From an uncultured Planctomycetaceae bacterium (GTDB taxonomy: Bacteria; Planctomycetota; Planctomycetia; Planctomycetales; Planctomycetaceae): 64,000 nucleotides of DNA. The DNA is taken from contig CALSLT010000003.1 of the NCBI GenBank assembly GCA_943787265.1, positions 186,001-250,000 on the forward strand. Direction: 5' to 3'. Under the pieces are notes generated by a model. It searched no databases, was not told the DNA's origin, and saw only the letters and a program-made list of their open reading frames with translations. A program made the position numbers and the translations under genes. Positions 56,901 through 64,000 of this stretch are shown here, one piece after another. Position 1 is the stretch's first letter. Each line of letters starts with the position of its first letter.

Positions 56901-58325
56901 TGGCCCAGGTTTGCCTTTGTCGCCGAGGTCCTTGCGAGCCGCTTTTGCAATTTCCGTTAAGCTGGCAACGACTTCGGGGTGCTTTGCGGCGACGTTGTTT
57001 TTGCAGGGGATGTCGTCTTCGACGTTGAACAGCAGCGGTTCGGACTTCGTGCCTTTACGGAAATGAGGATGGCCGGGCACGTAGCCAATTGGCAGGAACA
57101 GTTTCCACGGACCCGAACGAACTGCCTGCAACTGATCCTGGTGATAGTAGTAGTAGGCTTCGTGCGGAGTTTTCGCGTCAGGCTTGCCGTAAAGGAGCGG
57201 CGCGATGTCGTGGCCGTCGATCTTTCGGTCCATCGGTGCGCTGCCGCCGGCGAGTTTCGCGAACGTCGGCAGCAGGTCCATTGTTGAAGCCAGCTCGTCA
57301 CACGTCGTGTCGGCGGGAACTTTGCCGGGTTGCCAGACGATCGTGGGAACTCGGAAGGCGCCTTCGCTGGTTGTGTAGCCTCGTCCGTGCAGTGGTCGGT
57401 TGGAGCCTCGGCTGAGATCAGACAGGTCGCGATTGATCGGTGCTCCGTTGTCTGACGTCCAGATGACGAGCGTGTTTTCTGCGATGCCCAGTTCTTTGAG
57501 CTGGTCGAGCATGACCCCCATCGACCAGTCGAGTTCTTCGATCGAGTCTCCCCAGGGGCCATTCTTACTTTTGCCTTTGAACTGCTCGCTGGAGAACGGC
57601 GTCTTCGTGCTGCCTGGCATTGCCTGAGGGAAGTACAGGAAGAACGGTTCGTCTTTGTGCTCGGCGATCCACTCCATCGCCCGTTCGGTGTAGCGTTTGG
57701 TCAGGCCGTCTCGGTCACACGGAGCTTCGATGACCGTTTCATTTTCCATCAGCGGAAGCGGCGGCCACTTCGAGCCATCCTTGTCCCAGACCCGCTCGGT
57801 CATGTCGTCTGAGTAGGGAACTCCGAAGAACCAGTCGAAACCCTGTCGTGTCGGCAGGAATGCCGGCTGATCGCCAAGGTGCCATTTTCCGACGATCGCG
57901 GTCGCGTAACCCTGGTCTTTCAGGACTTCAGCGACGGTCACTTCGTCGGGATGCAGCCCGTACTGTGAAACCGGCCGCAGCACCCAACCGTCGCGAGGGT
58001 TTAAGTGCATTCCGACTCGCTGTGGATAGCAGCCCGTCATGATGCTGGCGCGAGACGGCGTGCAGACTCCGGCCGTGACGCAGAAGTGCGTGAACCTTCG
58101 CCCTTCCTTCGCCATTCGATTGAGATTCGGCGTGCGATGCAGCGTTGAGCCAAATGGTTCGATGTCGCCGTACCCGAGGTTGTCGCAATAAATGACGATG
58201 ATGTTCGGCTTGTCGAGGCGAGCGGTGTTTGAATCTGCAGCGACGGCGTACCGAGAGGTGGTAATCGTTCCAAGCAAGGTGAGTGTGGCGGCGAATAGGC
58301 CCATCAGGCGAACGCGATCTTTCAT
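53916..58325 (-). CDS. Secreted sulfatase fused to a PVC-type dehydrogenase/cytochrome protein
   Basis: The ATG at 58325 (GGAG nine bases upstream) gives 1469 residues. A frame starting at 58571 would add 82 residues without signal features. After a signal peptide (about 8-30), residues 39-480 are a sulfatase: NIIVIYCDNLGYGDIEPFG and C88-TPSR (VCTPSRASIMTG), then WTSDNGAPIN. A Lys/Gly/Pro-rich linker (about 495-535) leads to a PVC-type dehydrogenase domain (GLEIQLVASEPLVKDPVAITFDQ, LEDTDGDGQVD), HEAT-like helices and a C-terminal cytochrome with C1349-AKCH (CAKCHRINGKGHQVGPDL). One polypeptide could thus desulfate a sugar and oxidise it while passing electrons to its heme. The fusion is one open frame of 4.4 kb. 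Confidence 0.88.
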   Translation of the reverse strand: MKDRVRLMGLFAATLTLLGTITTSRYAVAADSNTARLDKPNIIVIYCDNLGYGDIEPFGSTLHRTPNLNRMAKEGRRFTHFCVTAGVCTPSRASIMTGCYPQRVGMHLNPRDGWVLRPVSQYGLHPDEVTVAEVLKDQGYATAIVGKWHLGDQPAFLPTRQGFDWFFGVPYSDDMTERVWDKDGSKWPPLPLMENETVIEAPCDRDGLTKRYTERAMEWIAEHKDEPFFLYFPQAMPGSTKTPFSSEQFKGKSKNGPWGDSIEELDWSMGVMLDQLKELGIAENTLVIWTSDNGAPINRDLSDLSRGSNRPLHGRGYTTSEGAFRVPTIVWQPGKVPADTTCDELASTMDLLPTFAKLAGGSAPMDRKIDGHDIAPLLYGKPDAKTPHEAYYYYHQDQLQAVRSGPWKLFLPIGYVPGHPHFRKGTKSEPLLFNVEDDIPCKNNVAAKHPEVVASLTEIAKAARKDLGDKGKPGPGQRKRGKINGKPQQQVLQKNALEVIEGVRGGRHWVDDKTAPPKSPAESLACLEIEPGLEIQLVASEPLVKDPVAITFDQQGRMFVVEYGDYPIGPEDGGDPLSRVVYLEDTDGDGQVDKRHVFADKLTFAHSLMPFKEGLIVGAQTQILFLKDTDEDNVADVRKVLFDGFTPAHPQMQIGNPRWGMDNWIYLNYGPGKITSPDSKGEPVTMPRKDFRFNPLTMEFEADSGMGQFGNTIDRWGNRFYCTNRNPIMTTLLPPAILKRNPYAITSAAHYDVGKSGGDTRVYPLVAMKSNYLSHAGTHTSACGVTAYTGDLLKGTFQDSVFVCEPIGHLVTRSIVKPDGSRLTAERARPKADFIASTDTWFRPASLANGPDGALYLADMYRLWVEHPKFLPPEIAAKLDWRAGEDRGRIYRIVPKNAKPQPFTKPETAGDMVKLLESPNGWKQFLGQRLLIERHAASKSESELAEINSAVRRLAENHPQATTRLHALWTLEGLSSLSKDDVVRGLMDGDAHVRHDAAKLTKKWIDDRLVFARMTVLPGDLDERVRFQAALAFGESKQSAAVSFLADLAQQDGEDSWFATGLLTSVGENAGSILTKLTNTSDFTRHPIPGRSELVKRLATVVGVRGDVAELSKLLTSLSGKTETSDTAGTWWQAAIISGLGQGLPRYRGDLGRLSLPLLLNNPPAGLKDAASGLRDLLAQSQKAALDRNRPAADRAAAVELLAYRTFTEAAPAFEELLETGQPVEVQTACISALSANGSEAAAKIVLERWQELGPAVRGPALTLLLRRTTSTKLALDAMAAGNMRPAALSIDQRVRLLKHSDAKLREQAKKLFGGAVSSNRKAVSQKYQPALSFYASAEAGAKVFEKTCAKCHRINGKGHQVGPDLSDVRNRSKLALLYDILDPNSKVEPRFTAYTVATVDGKVFNGLIVSETDEAVVLRMAEGKEQTIGRGEIEVIRASKVSLMPEGVEKDVTPQNMADLLEFLKAGK

Positions 58326-58569
58326 CAGGACTTCTCCGTAAGACGTGTGACGCGGCCAACTGATTGAGCTTGAGAGCTCTTTGTTCGTCGATCTGCGTTG
58401 AAAACGGCGGCCGAATATCGTGTGAACGTTACGAAAGTGATGTTCCGGACTCAAACGGGTTGAAAGTAGTCGCAGGATCTGAACAGAATGTCCGCTTGTC
58501 GGAGATGATTGACGGTTGTCGCACAACGATGTCTTGAACCTCGAATGCTCAACTACGAAGGGCGAAACC

Positions 58570-59526
58570 ATGCAGCGGGCCAGAAACCACGGAACGGTCG
58601 ATCGCGGACGTCAACGTTGTGCCTTCACGCTGATCGAGCTTCTGGTCGTTATCGCGATCATCGGAATTCTGGTTGCTCTTTTGTTGCCGGCCGTGCAGCA
58701 GGCGCGTGAAGCTGCTCGCAACACTCAGTGCAAGAACAACCTGAAGCAGATGGGCGTGGCGATTCACAATTTCCATGACCAGCACAGTGCATTGCCTCCG
58801 TCTCGAAACTACGACCATTACACCAGTTGGGCGTTCCTGATCCTGCCACACCTTGAAAACTTCAACCTGTTTGTCACGTGGGATTCGACTCTTAAGTATT
58901 ACTACCAGAGCGACGAAGCCCGGCTGACTCCGATTCCTGCCTACTTTTGCCCTAGCCGTCGTGGAGTTCAGCAAGTCAGCAAGAAGAACGACGACATCTA
59001 TTCTCCGCACGAAACCAGTCCGCATATTCCGGGCACGGTTGCTGACTACGCATGTGTCGCCGGCTATGGGCGTGGCTGGAACTGGACCACTTCCCGCGGA
59101 GCAATGGTGATGGGCGAGGCGACGACCGAGCCTCCGACAACCTTTGGAAATTACGCGCCGCCGGGAGCTGTTCTGAAAACGTGGAGGAGTCGTACGGCGT
59201 TCCGTGATCTCACGGACGGGCTAACCCACACCTTCATTATCGGAGAAAAGCACATCCGCCCTTCCCGGTACGGGATTGCGCCTGAAGATGGAGCGATCTA
59301 TAACGGAGACCATCCCGGCAACTTTTCTCGCTGCGGCGGCCCTGGTTCACCTTTGGCGAAGTCGCCGACGGATCCTTACAGGACCAATTTTGGAAGCTCG
59401 CATCACCAGATGTGCAACTTCCTGCTTGCGGACGGCAGTGTGCGCGGAGTGAACGTCTTGATTGCTACGGACATTCTCGGGCGGCTGACCGTTCGAAACG
59501 ACGACGAAATCGTTTCAGAGTATTAA
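58570..59526 (+). CDS. DUF1559 prepilin-like protein
   Basis: The ATG at 58570 has GAAGGG seven bases upstream (318 residues). An upstream in-frame start at 58516 is less likely. The N-terminus has a type IV prepilin cleavage/methylation motif ([18 protein letters not shown], with Glu at +5 of the mature protein) and one hydrophobic helix (about 18-38). The DUF1559 body shows [23 protein letters not shown] (read in parts), [15 protein letters not shown], and the C-terminal [17 protein letters not shown] motif. Planctomycetes have large paralogous families of this pseudopilin type. Location is probably the inner membrane or periplasm. It shares an intergenic region with the divergent sulfatase fusion. 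Confidence 0.94.
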   Translation: MQRARNHGTVDRGRQRCAFTLIELLVVIAIIGILVALLLPAVQQAREAARNTQCKNNLKQMGVAIHNFHDQHSALPPSRNYDHYTSWAFLILPHLENFNLFVTWDSTLKYYYQSDEARLTPIPAYFCPSRRGVQQVSKKNDDIYSPHETSPHIPGTVADYACVAGYGRGWNWTTSRGAMVMGEATTEPPTTFGNYAPPGAVLKTWRSRTAFRDLTDGLTHTFIIGEKHIRPSRYGIAPEDGAIYNGDHPGNFSRCGGPGSPLAKSPTDPYRTNFGSSHHQMCNFLLADGSVRGVNVLIATDILGRLTVRNDDEIVSEY

Positions 59527-59544
59527 CTGCTGCGTCCGTCGTAC

Positions 59545-60027
59545 TTACTCGGTCCCGTACTCCTCGAGCATGGTTTCGTCCATCTCTCCTTCTTTCTTCG
59601 GAGGAGGGGCGTAGTCGACTTCGACCAGGATGTTGTTTGGCGATGGTTTGACCTCGAATTGTAGCGTCGAAGTTTTGAAGTCGCTGAATTTTGGATCGAG
59701 GACGGGGGGCGGTATCAAACCGGGTCTTTCAACGCCCGTGCCAATTTCGTAATTGGCAATGACCGCAGCGCGGTGCTTGCCCGCGATGGCTCCGTCGTTG
59801 GCTTCGTAAGTGCCGAGCTGAAATGTTCCGTCTTCGTTGATCTCTGCTGACGCCGTGATCGGTCTCTTTAGATCGAGAGCTTCGAACTCCACGGTTCCTT
59901 CGGTGAGCGGCTTGCCATCCGGGTAAACAACCATGCCATGGACAAGGAATGTTTCCGACTGACTGTCACATCCCGAAAGGACCAGAAGCAGTACGGCGGA
60001 ACCTAAAAATGTTGAGCAGTGCGGCAT
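59545..60027 (-). CDS. Small lipoprotein typically paired with DUF1559
   Basis: The protein has 160 residues. A hydrophobic N-terminus ends in the lipobox VLSGC (cysteine near residue 20). The mature domain shows a carboxypeptidase-regulatory-like beta-sandwich: VHGMVVYPDGKPLTEGTVEFEAL and ASAEINEDGTFQLGTY, then KHRAAVIANYE. Such small lipoproteins regularly accompany DUF1559 genes in planctomycetes, although here the genes are convergent (18-nt gap). The C-terminus is rich in Pro, Lys and Glu (APPPKKEGEMDE). No enzyme activity is expected; a structural or carbohydrate-binding role is possible. Confidence 0.83.
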   Translation of the reverse strand: MPHCSTFLGSAVLLLVLSGCDSQSETFLVHGMVVYPDGKPLTEGTVEFEALDLKRPITASAEINEDGTFQLGTYEANDGAIAGKHRAAVIANYEIGTGVERPGLIPPPVLDPKFSDFKTSTLQFEVKPSPNNILVEVDYAPPPKKEGEMDETMLEEYGTE

Positions 60028-60224
60028 CGTGACAGCTCTTCGAAGAATGGCCAGAATGGAACATCAGATGAGTTCGCCGCGAGATGACATCTCGCGAGTA
60101 AAACCGTACCAACTGTGTACAATGATTCCAATGCGTGCGTGCGTTGCGACGGGCTTTCCGGGTACGCTGTAGTCGTCGGATGATTGTTGTTTTATTTCTG
60201 CGGATTTTTCAGTTGCGGGTCGAG

Positions 60225-61448
60225 ATGTCTAAACCGTCAAACCAATGGTATGTCGAGATGTCCGCCGGCATTACGCTGGGGCCGATGCCGTTTGACGCCG
60301 TCGTCGAACTGGCCGAAACGTCGGCGATCATGCGCGATGACCGTGTCCGCGAGGAATCGTCCAAAGAATGGAAGTCGGCGCACCATGTTTCGGGATTATT
60401 CTCCGACGAGGGCAGCCTGAGTTCCGATAGCGGAGTTGTTTCACTGTCGGGCTTTGAAGTTGCTAAGCCTGCAGACGAGTCCACAACTGGCAAGCCAGTA
60501 AAGTCGGAGGAATCCGCGCCCGGACCTGCTGCTACAGACGGCGTGGTCCGGCTTGACGGTTTCGAAGTATTGCTCGGAGAGTCAGAGACAACGTCGGCTG
60601 ACGACGTGGATGATCCGGCATCGGCATTGCTGCGGGCCGCAGCCAGTTTGGAAACAGCCGAGTCCGCGCTGACACCTCCCAGAGTGATTAAGCAGAAAAA
60701 CAGTGTCGAGGGAGGCCAGGCCGAAGCCTCAAAGCCGAGCCACAACCTCAACATCCCTGATGACGTGATTCCTCAGTTGGACGTTCCGCAACCGACGCCA
60801 TTCAGCGCCCCTCAAGCAGAACCTGCTCCTCCGCGCAGGCTCGGCGTACCAGAGAAATCACCGATTTCCACCGAGCCTGAATCGACCGTAGCAGATACTC
60901 GCGACGCGCGTCCGCTACCTGATCTCGCAGCATTGGTGAGCGAGGGCGTTGAGGACGGAGCTGCTCCTGCGCCTCAGATCTCGGTCGCAGAGCCGCCACA
61001 ATTAAAATCGACGAATCAAGTAAAGCCGACGATTCAACCCTGGCGGCCTCCGACTAATCGAGTGAAGCAGCTTGCCATTCCAGGTTGTCTGGCCTTTGCT
61101 GCGGTGATCGGTGTGTGGTCGCTTTTCTCGCTGCTGACACCCGACATGGAAGTGGCGACTTACGATCAATACGCCTCGATTTATCAGGAGTATCAGACGT
61201 TTGCCGAATTGCCGGATTCTGGGAGCTGGTCAGAATTCGCAACGCGAGCGAAGGCCGATCTAGACGCAACGCTCCCTGACCTTGAAGCCGTCGCCGTGCC
61301 TGGAGAACGTAGCAAAAGCCTGCTTCTCTACGCCGGTCGCGATCTCCGCACGGCTCTCGACCTGACGCCCGGAGCCACCAACCCCCACGCGGAACGTCTC
61401 GCCGGATTTTTCGAGCAACTCAACGAGTTACATGCTTCAGGTGAGTGA
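60225..61448 (+). CDS. GYF_2-like domain protein with one membrane segment
   Basis: The ATG at 60225 gives 407 residues. A start at 60135 would add 30 basic/hydrophobic residues of doubtful reality. Residues 7-58 resemble the GYF_2 domain (WYVEMSAGITLGPMPFDAVVELAE, then AIMRDDRVREES), which binds proline-rich peptides or serves as a surface-adhesive module. A long Ser/Pro/Ala/Glu-rich disordered part with three VVxLxGFEV-type short repeats follows (about 79-120). One membrane-spanning helix (about 283-303, KQLAIPGCLAFAAVIGVW) precedes a C-terminal helical domain (DQYASIYQEYQTFAELP). The topology suggests a cytoplasmic GYF domain and a periplasmic tail, or the reverse. Confidence 0.75.
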   Translation: MSKPSNQWYVEMSAGITLGPMPFDAVVELAETSAIMRDDRVREESSKEWKSAHHVSGLFSDEGSLSSDSGVVSLSGFEVAKPADESTTGKPVKSEESAPGPAATDGVVRLDGFEVLLGESETTSADDVDDPASALLRAAASLETAESALTPPRVIKQKNSVEGGQAEASKPSHNLNIPDDVIPQLDVPQPTPFSAPQAEPAPPRRLGVPEKSPISTEPESTVADTRDARPLPDLAALVSEGVEDGAAPAPQISVAEPPQLKSTNQVKPTIQPWRPPTNRVKQLAIPGCLAFAAVIGVWSLFSLLTPDMEVATYDQYASIYQEYQTFAELPDSGSWSEFATRAKADLDATLPDLEAVAVPGERSKSLLLYAGRDLRTALDLTPGATNPHAERLAGFFEQLNELHASGE

Positions 61449-61483
61449 CTTGGGGCGTTTCTTTGCCGGGGAAGATGCTGTCC

Positions 61484-62890
61484 TCAGGCGATGACGTCAT
61501 CGATGACGTGGCCGTGGACATCGGTCAGGCGAAAGTCCCGCCCGGCGTGACGGTAGGTCAGACGTTCGTGGTCCAGCCCCAGCAGGTGCAGGATCGTCGC
61601 GTGGAAGTCGTGAACGTGTACGGCATTTTCTTCGATGTGATTGCCGATGTCGTCCGTTCTGCCGTAGACGACTCCGCCTTTCACTCCGCCTCCGGCCAGC
61701 CATCCTGAAAATGCGTCCGGGTGATGATTTCGACTCTTCGTTCCTTTGCCGTCCTGGGCCCAGGGAGAACGTCCAAACTCGGTGCAAAAGACGAGGAGGA
61801 CGTCGTCCAGCATTCCTCGTTGCTTCAGGTCGTGGATCAAGGCGGCGATTGGCTGGTCGACTCGTTTTGCATATTTGGCATGCGAACTGATGTCGCGGTG
61901 AGCGGAGTCCCAGTTATCGCGACAGGCTCCGATGGCGTCGACGATTTCGACAAAGCGAACGCCAGCTTCGACCAGGCGCCTGGCCATGATGCACTGCGCT
62001 GCGTACGAGCGTCGGTCTCTTGGTTTCGCTCCGTAGAGTTCGAGCGTTCGTTTCGATTCTCTGCTCACATCCAGAACTTGTGGAGCAAGATCCTGCAGTC
62101 CCTTTGCCGTACGAAACGTATCACGCCGGCCTATCAAACGTTGGGCGCGTGCCCGCTGTTCGAGATGCCTTTGATTCAGGGATGCCAGAAGTTCGAGCTC
62201 CAGGTTCTGAAGTGCGGTCGGCGAGTCCGGCTTCAGGTACGGCAACGGTTGGTCGCCGGGCATCACCTGCACGCCAGAGTGGATCGCTGGCAGAAAGTTG
62301 GAATTCCAGATCATCGGCCCGTTGTACGGTCGGTGTTCGCTGATGACGACGTGTCCAGGCAGTTGTGGATTCTCAGTGCCAAGACCATAGCTGAGCCATG
62401 AACCCAGACTTGGCATCGGCACATTGGTGCTGCCAGTATGAAGCTGCAGTGTCGCTTCGCCGTGGTCACGATGATCAGAATGGAGCGAGCGGATCAAAGC
62501 TGCTTCGTGCATTACGTTTCGAATGTGCGGAAACAGGTCACTGACCTCGGTCCCGCATTCTCGATTGGGACGAAAACGCCAGTTGGACGCTTTCAGGTAT
62601 CGATCGTTTTTAACCTGTTGAGGAGCGGCTTTGGTCGGCGCACCGATCGGCTTGTCGTGATCTCGCGTCAGCCTGGGTTTTGGATCGAACGTGTCGACAT
62701 GTGAAAATCCCCCGGACATGTAAAGCACGATTACGTGTTTAGCCTGAGGTTGACGATGGGGCGGCTTTGTGGGGCCAGTAGAGTCAGCGGTTGCGTGCGT
62801 GTTGCTGAGAACTGGTAATAACGAAGCTGCAGATCCTGCGGAAAGTGTTTGCAGTGCGCTTCGGCGTGGAATTCTGAGATTATGAGACAT
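61484..62890 (-). CDS. DUF1501 domain protein (copy 4)
   Basis: The ATG at 62890 gives 468 residues. An earlier start at 62989 would overlap the DUF1553 gene. The leader IPRRSALQTLSAGSAASLLP is twin-arginine-like. DUF1501 motifs are HVIVLYMSGGFSHVDTFDPKP, LIRSLHSDHRDHGEATLQLH, MARRLVEAGVRFVEIVD, WDSAH and FCTEFGRSPWAQDGKGTKSRNHHPD. It is the usual partner of the adjacent DUF1553 gene, whose stop lies 41 nt upstream on the same strand. The pair is a hallmark of Planctomycetota. The activity is not established. Confidence 0.92.
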   Translation of the reverse strand: MSHNLRIPRRSALQTLSAGSAASLLPVLSNTHATADSTGPTKPPHRQPQAKHVIVLYMSGGFSHVDTFDPKPRLTRDHDKPIGAPTKAAPQQVKNDRYLKASNWRFRPNRECGTEVSDLFPHIRNVMHEAALIRSLHSDHRDHGEATLQLHTGSTNVPMPSLGSWLSYGLGTENPQLPGHVVISEHRPYNGPMIWNSNFLPAIHSGVQVMPGDQPLPYLKPDSPTALQNLELELLASLNQRHLEQRARAQRLIGRRDTFRTAKGLQDLAPQVLDVSRESKRTLELYGAKPRDRRSYAAQCIMARRLVEAGVRFVEIVDAIGACRDNWDSAHRDISSHAKYAKRVDQPIAALIHDLKQRGMLDDVLLVFCTEFGRSPWAQDGKGTKSRNHHPDAFSGWLAGGGVKGGVVYGRTDDIGNHIEENAVHVHDFHATILHLLGLDHERLTYRHAGRDFRLTDVHGHVIDDVIA

Positions 62891-62931
62891 CGGCGAAAAC
62901 TCGACGGATTGAGGCACCGGACGCTGGAAAA

Positions 62932-64000
62932 TCAATCGACAAAGAAAAACTCGTTGCTGGTCAGGATGGTTCGGGCGACGGCTGTCCAAGCCTGACGCTC
63001 GACATCGACTATTCGCTTCTGTTTGACGCTGCCTTCTTCGAACTGCTTAAGAAAGGTCGTTAGTTGGAGCAGCTCGCCGTCGCTCGATGGTCGTCCATAA
63101 GCGAGTTGGAAAGCGAAGTTGACTCGCTTGGTGGTCGAATTACTTTCGCTCATGATGCGTTTAGCGAATGACTCCGACTGTTTTCGGGATGAAGGGGGAA
63201 TTCATCAAGAAGAGTGCCTGACTGGCCACATCAGAACTGGTTCGCTGCGATGTTGTCTGGCTGGTGTCCGGCGGGTCAAAGAGGCCGAGGAAGGAATGAT
63301 CGAACAGGCGTTGAGTCAGCAGGTAGACGCTGCGTTTGTTCGTTTCGTATTCCACATGAAATGGACCATTCAAACCGTACCGTTTCTTATGCCATGCAGG
63401 CAGCGGATGCGGGCCGCCCTGCGTGCGGTCCAGTTGCTCGTTGACCGAAAGCATCGCATCGCGAATCGCCTCAGCTTCCAGGCGTCGTCGCTGGAAACGC
63501 CAGAGGTATCTGTTGGTCGAGTCGACTGAGTGGAGCGCCAGTTCGTCCGTCGGAGCTCCCTGATTCCTCATCGCTGACGTCAGAGGCACTCTCGTCGGCT
63601 ACGGACGCCAGGCGGTAGCTTCGAGTCATGACAAGGCGGCGGTGCAATGCCTTCAACGACCAGCCATCGTGAGTAACAAATTGTTCGGTAAGCCAGTCCA
63701 GAAGTTCAGGATGCGATGGCTGTTCGCCTCGAATTCCAAAGTTATCCGACGTCGCGACCAGGCCTTGTCCGAAATGTCGCTGCCAGATTCGGTTCACGAT
63801 GACTCTGGAGACGAGCGGGTGATCTGCTCGCGTCAGCCAACGAGCCAATTCAAGACGCCCGGAGCCGTTGGCAATTCGGGGAGCGTCCGGCCCATCGATA
63901 ACCTGCAGAAATCGTCGAGAGGTGACTGGCCCCTTATGCGCCGGTTCGCCTCTGCGTTGCACATTGGCGTCGCGCGGCTGCCCTTCGCCGACTCCGAAAC
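62932..64000 (-). pseudogene. DUF1553 domain protein, partial and with two apparent +1 frameshifts
   Basis: The gene enters from the right edge and its 5' part is outside. Reading starts in a frame giving FGVGEGQPRDANVQRRGEP, RRFLQVIDGPDAPRIANGSG, then the family block ARWLTRADHPLVSRVIVNRIWQ and MTRSYRLASVADESA. Near 63558-63560 (CCC on plus) the frame must shift by one base to continue as PTDELALHSVDSTNRYLWRFQRRRLEAEAIRDAML. Near 63186-63188 it must shift again to continue RKQSESFAKRIMSESNSTT and end at 62932. The three parts together give the expected C-terminal half of a DUF1553 protein. The signal peptide, cytochrome and DUF1549 parts would be upstream. It pairs with the DUF1501 gene. Confidence 0.85.

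Overview
The window reads as a chromosomal segment of a planctomycete (phylum Planctomycetota), with moderate GC content judged by eye. The evidence is the gene content. There are four DUF1501 proteins (one frameshifted), a DUF1553/DUF1501 pair, a DUF1800/DUF1501 pair, two PVC-type CxxCH cytochrome/dehydrogenase proteins, three sulfatase domains, a DUF1559 prepilin-like protein, a DUF1571 protein, and many Tat or Sec leaders on oxidoreductases and hydrolases. I see no rRNA, tRNA, CRISPR array, transposase or prophage.

Layout. 0-4 kb (minus): a partial metallophosphoesterase, a Tat-exported TIM-barrel isomerase-like protein, an unknown membrane protein and a Tat-exported Gfo/Idh/MocA oxidoreductase. 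4-13 kb (plus): a lipoprotein, an MBL-fold beta-CASP RNase-like protein, DNA polymerase III delta', a BshB1-like deacetylase, a PP2C phosphatase and a large zinc metalloprotease with a long charged insert. 13-20 kb: a DUF1501 protein and a BPSS1187-like hydrolase, then small secreted, LysM, leucine-rich and DUF1571 proteins. 20-24 kb: ClpC with its terminator and a PIG-L deacetylase. 24-29 kb (plus): a small acyl-chemistry cluster (ACP, KAS III, SDR, PglD-like acyltransferase) followed by a variant M19 dipeptidase. 29-42 kb: a frameshifted DUF1501 gene, a beta-helix protein, a cytoplasmic Gfo/Idh/MocA enzyme, a PVC cytochrome, a double-domain hydrolase and two sulfatases, which look like a sulfated-polysaccharide degradation locus. 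42-48 kb: a DUF2262 protein and a DUF1501/DUF1800/secreted-protein operon. 48-52 kb (plus): an unusual operon with a KAS III-heme-oxygenase-like diiron fusion, an unrecognised protein and a membrane fatty acid desaturase. 52-64 kb: a PhoD-like phosphatase, a 1469-residue sulfatase-PVC cytochrome fusion, DUF1559 and its lipoprotein, a GYF_2-like protein, and DUF1501 with a broken partial DUF1553.

Two further layers cross the gene map. First, intergenic regions carry many long inverted repeats (22-31 bp arms), and one family, beginning GTAGGGTGCGTC, occurs three times. Second, seven apparent single-base insertions disrupt four genes: DUF1501 at 29.3 kb, the second and third genes of the KAS III-diiron operon, and DUF1553 at the right edge. 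All have the same sign and most lie in or beside short G or C runs, which suggests sequencing error at least as strongly as gene decay.

The best candidate for an undescribed system is the 48.0-51.8 kb operon, which would couple acyl condensation, diiron oxidation and desaturation, presumably to make an unusual lipid. All family assignments come from reading motifs; no database search was run.
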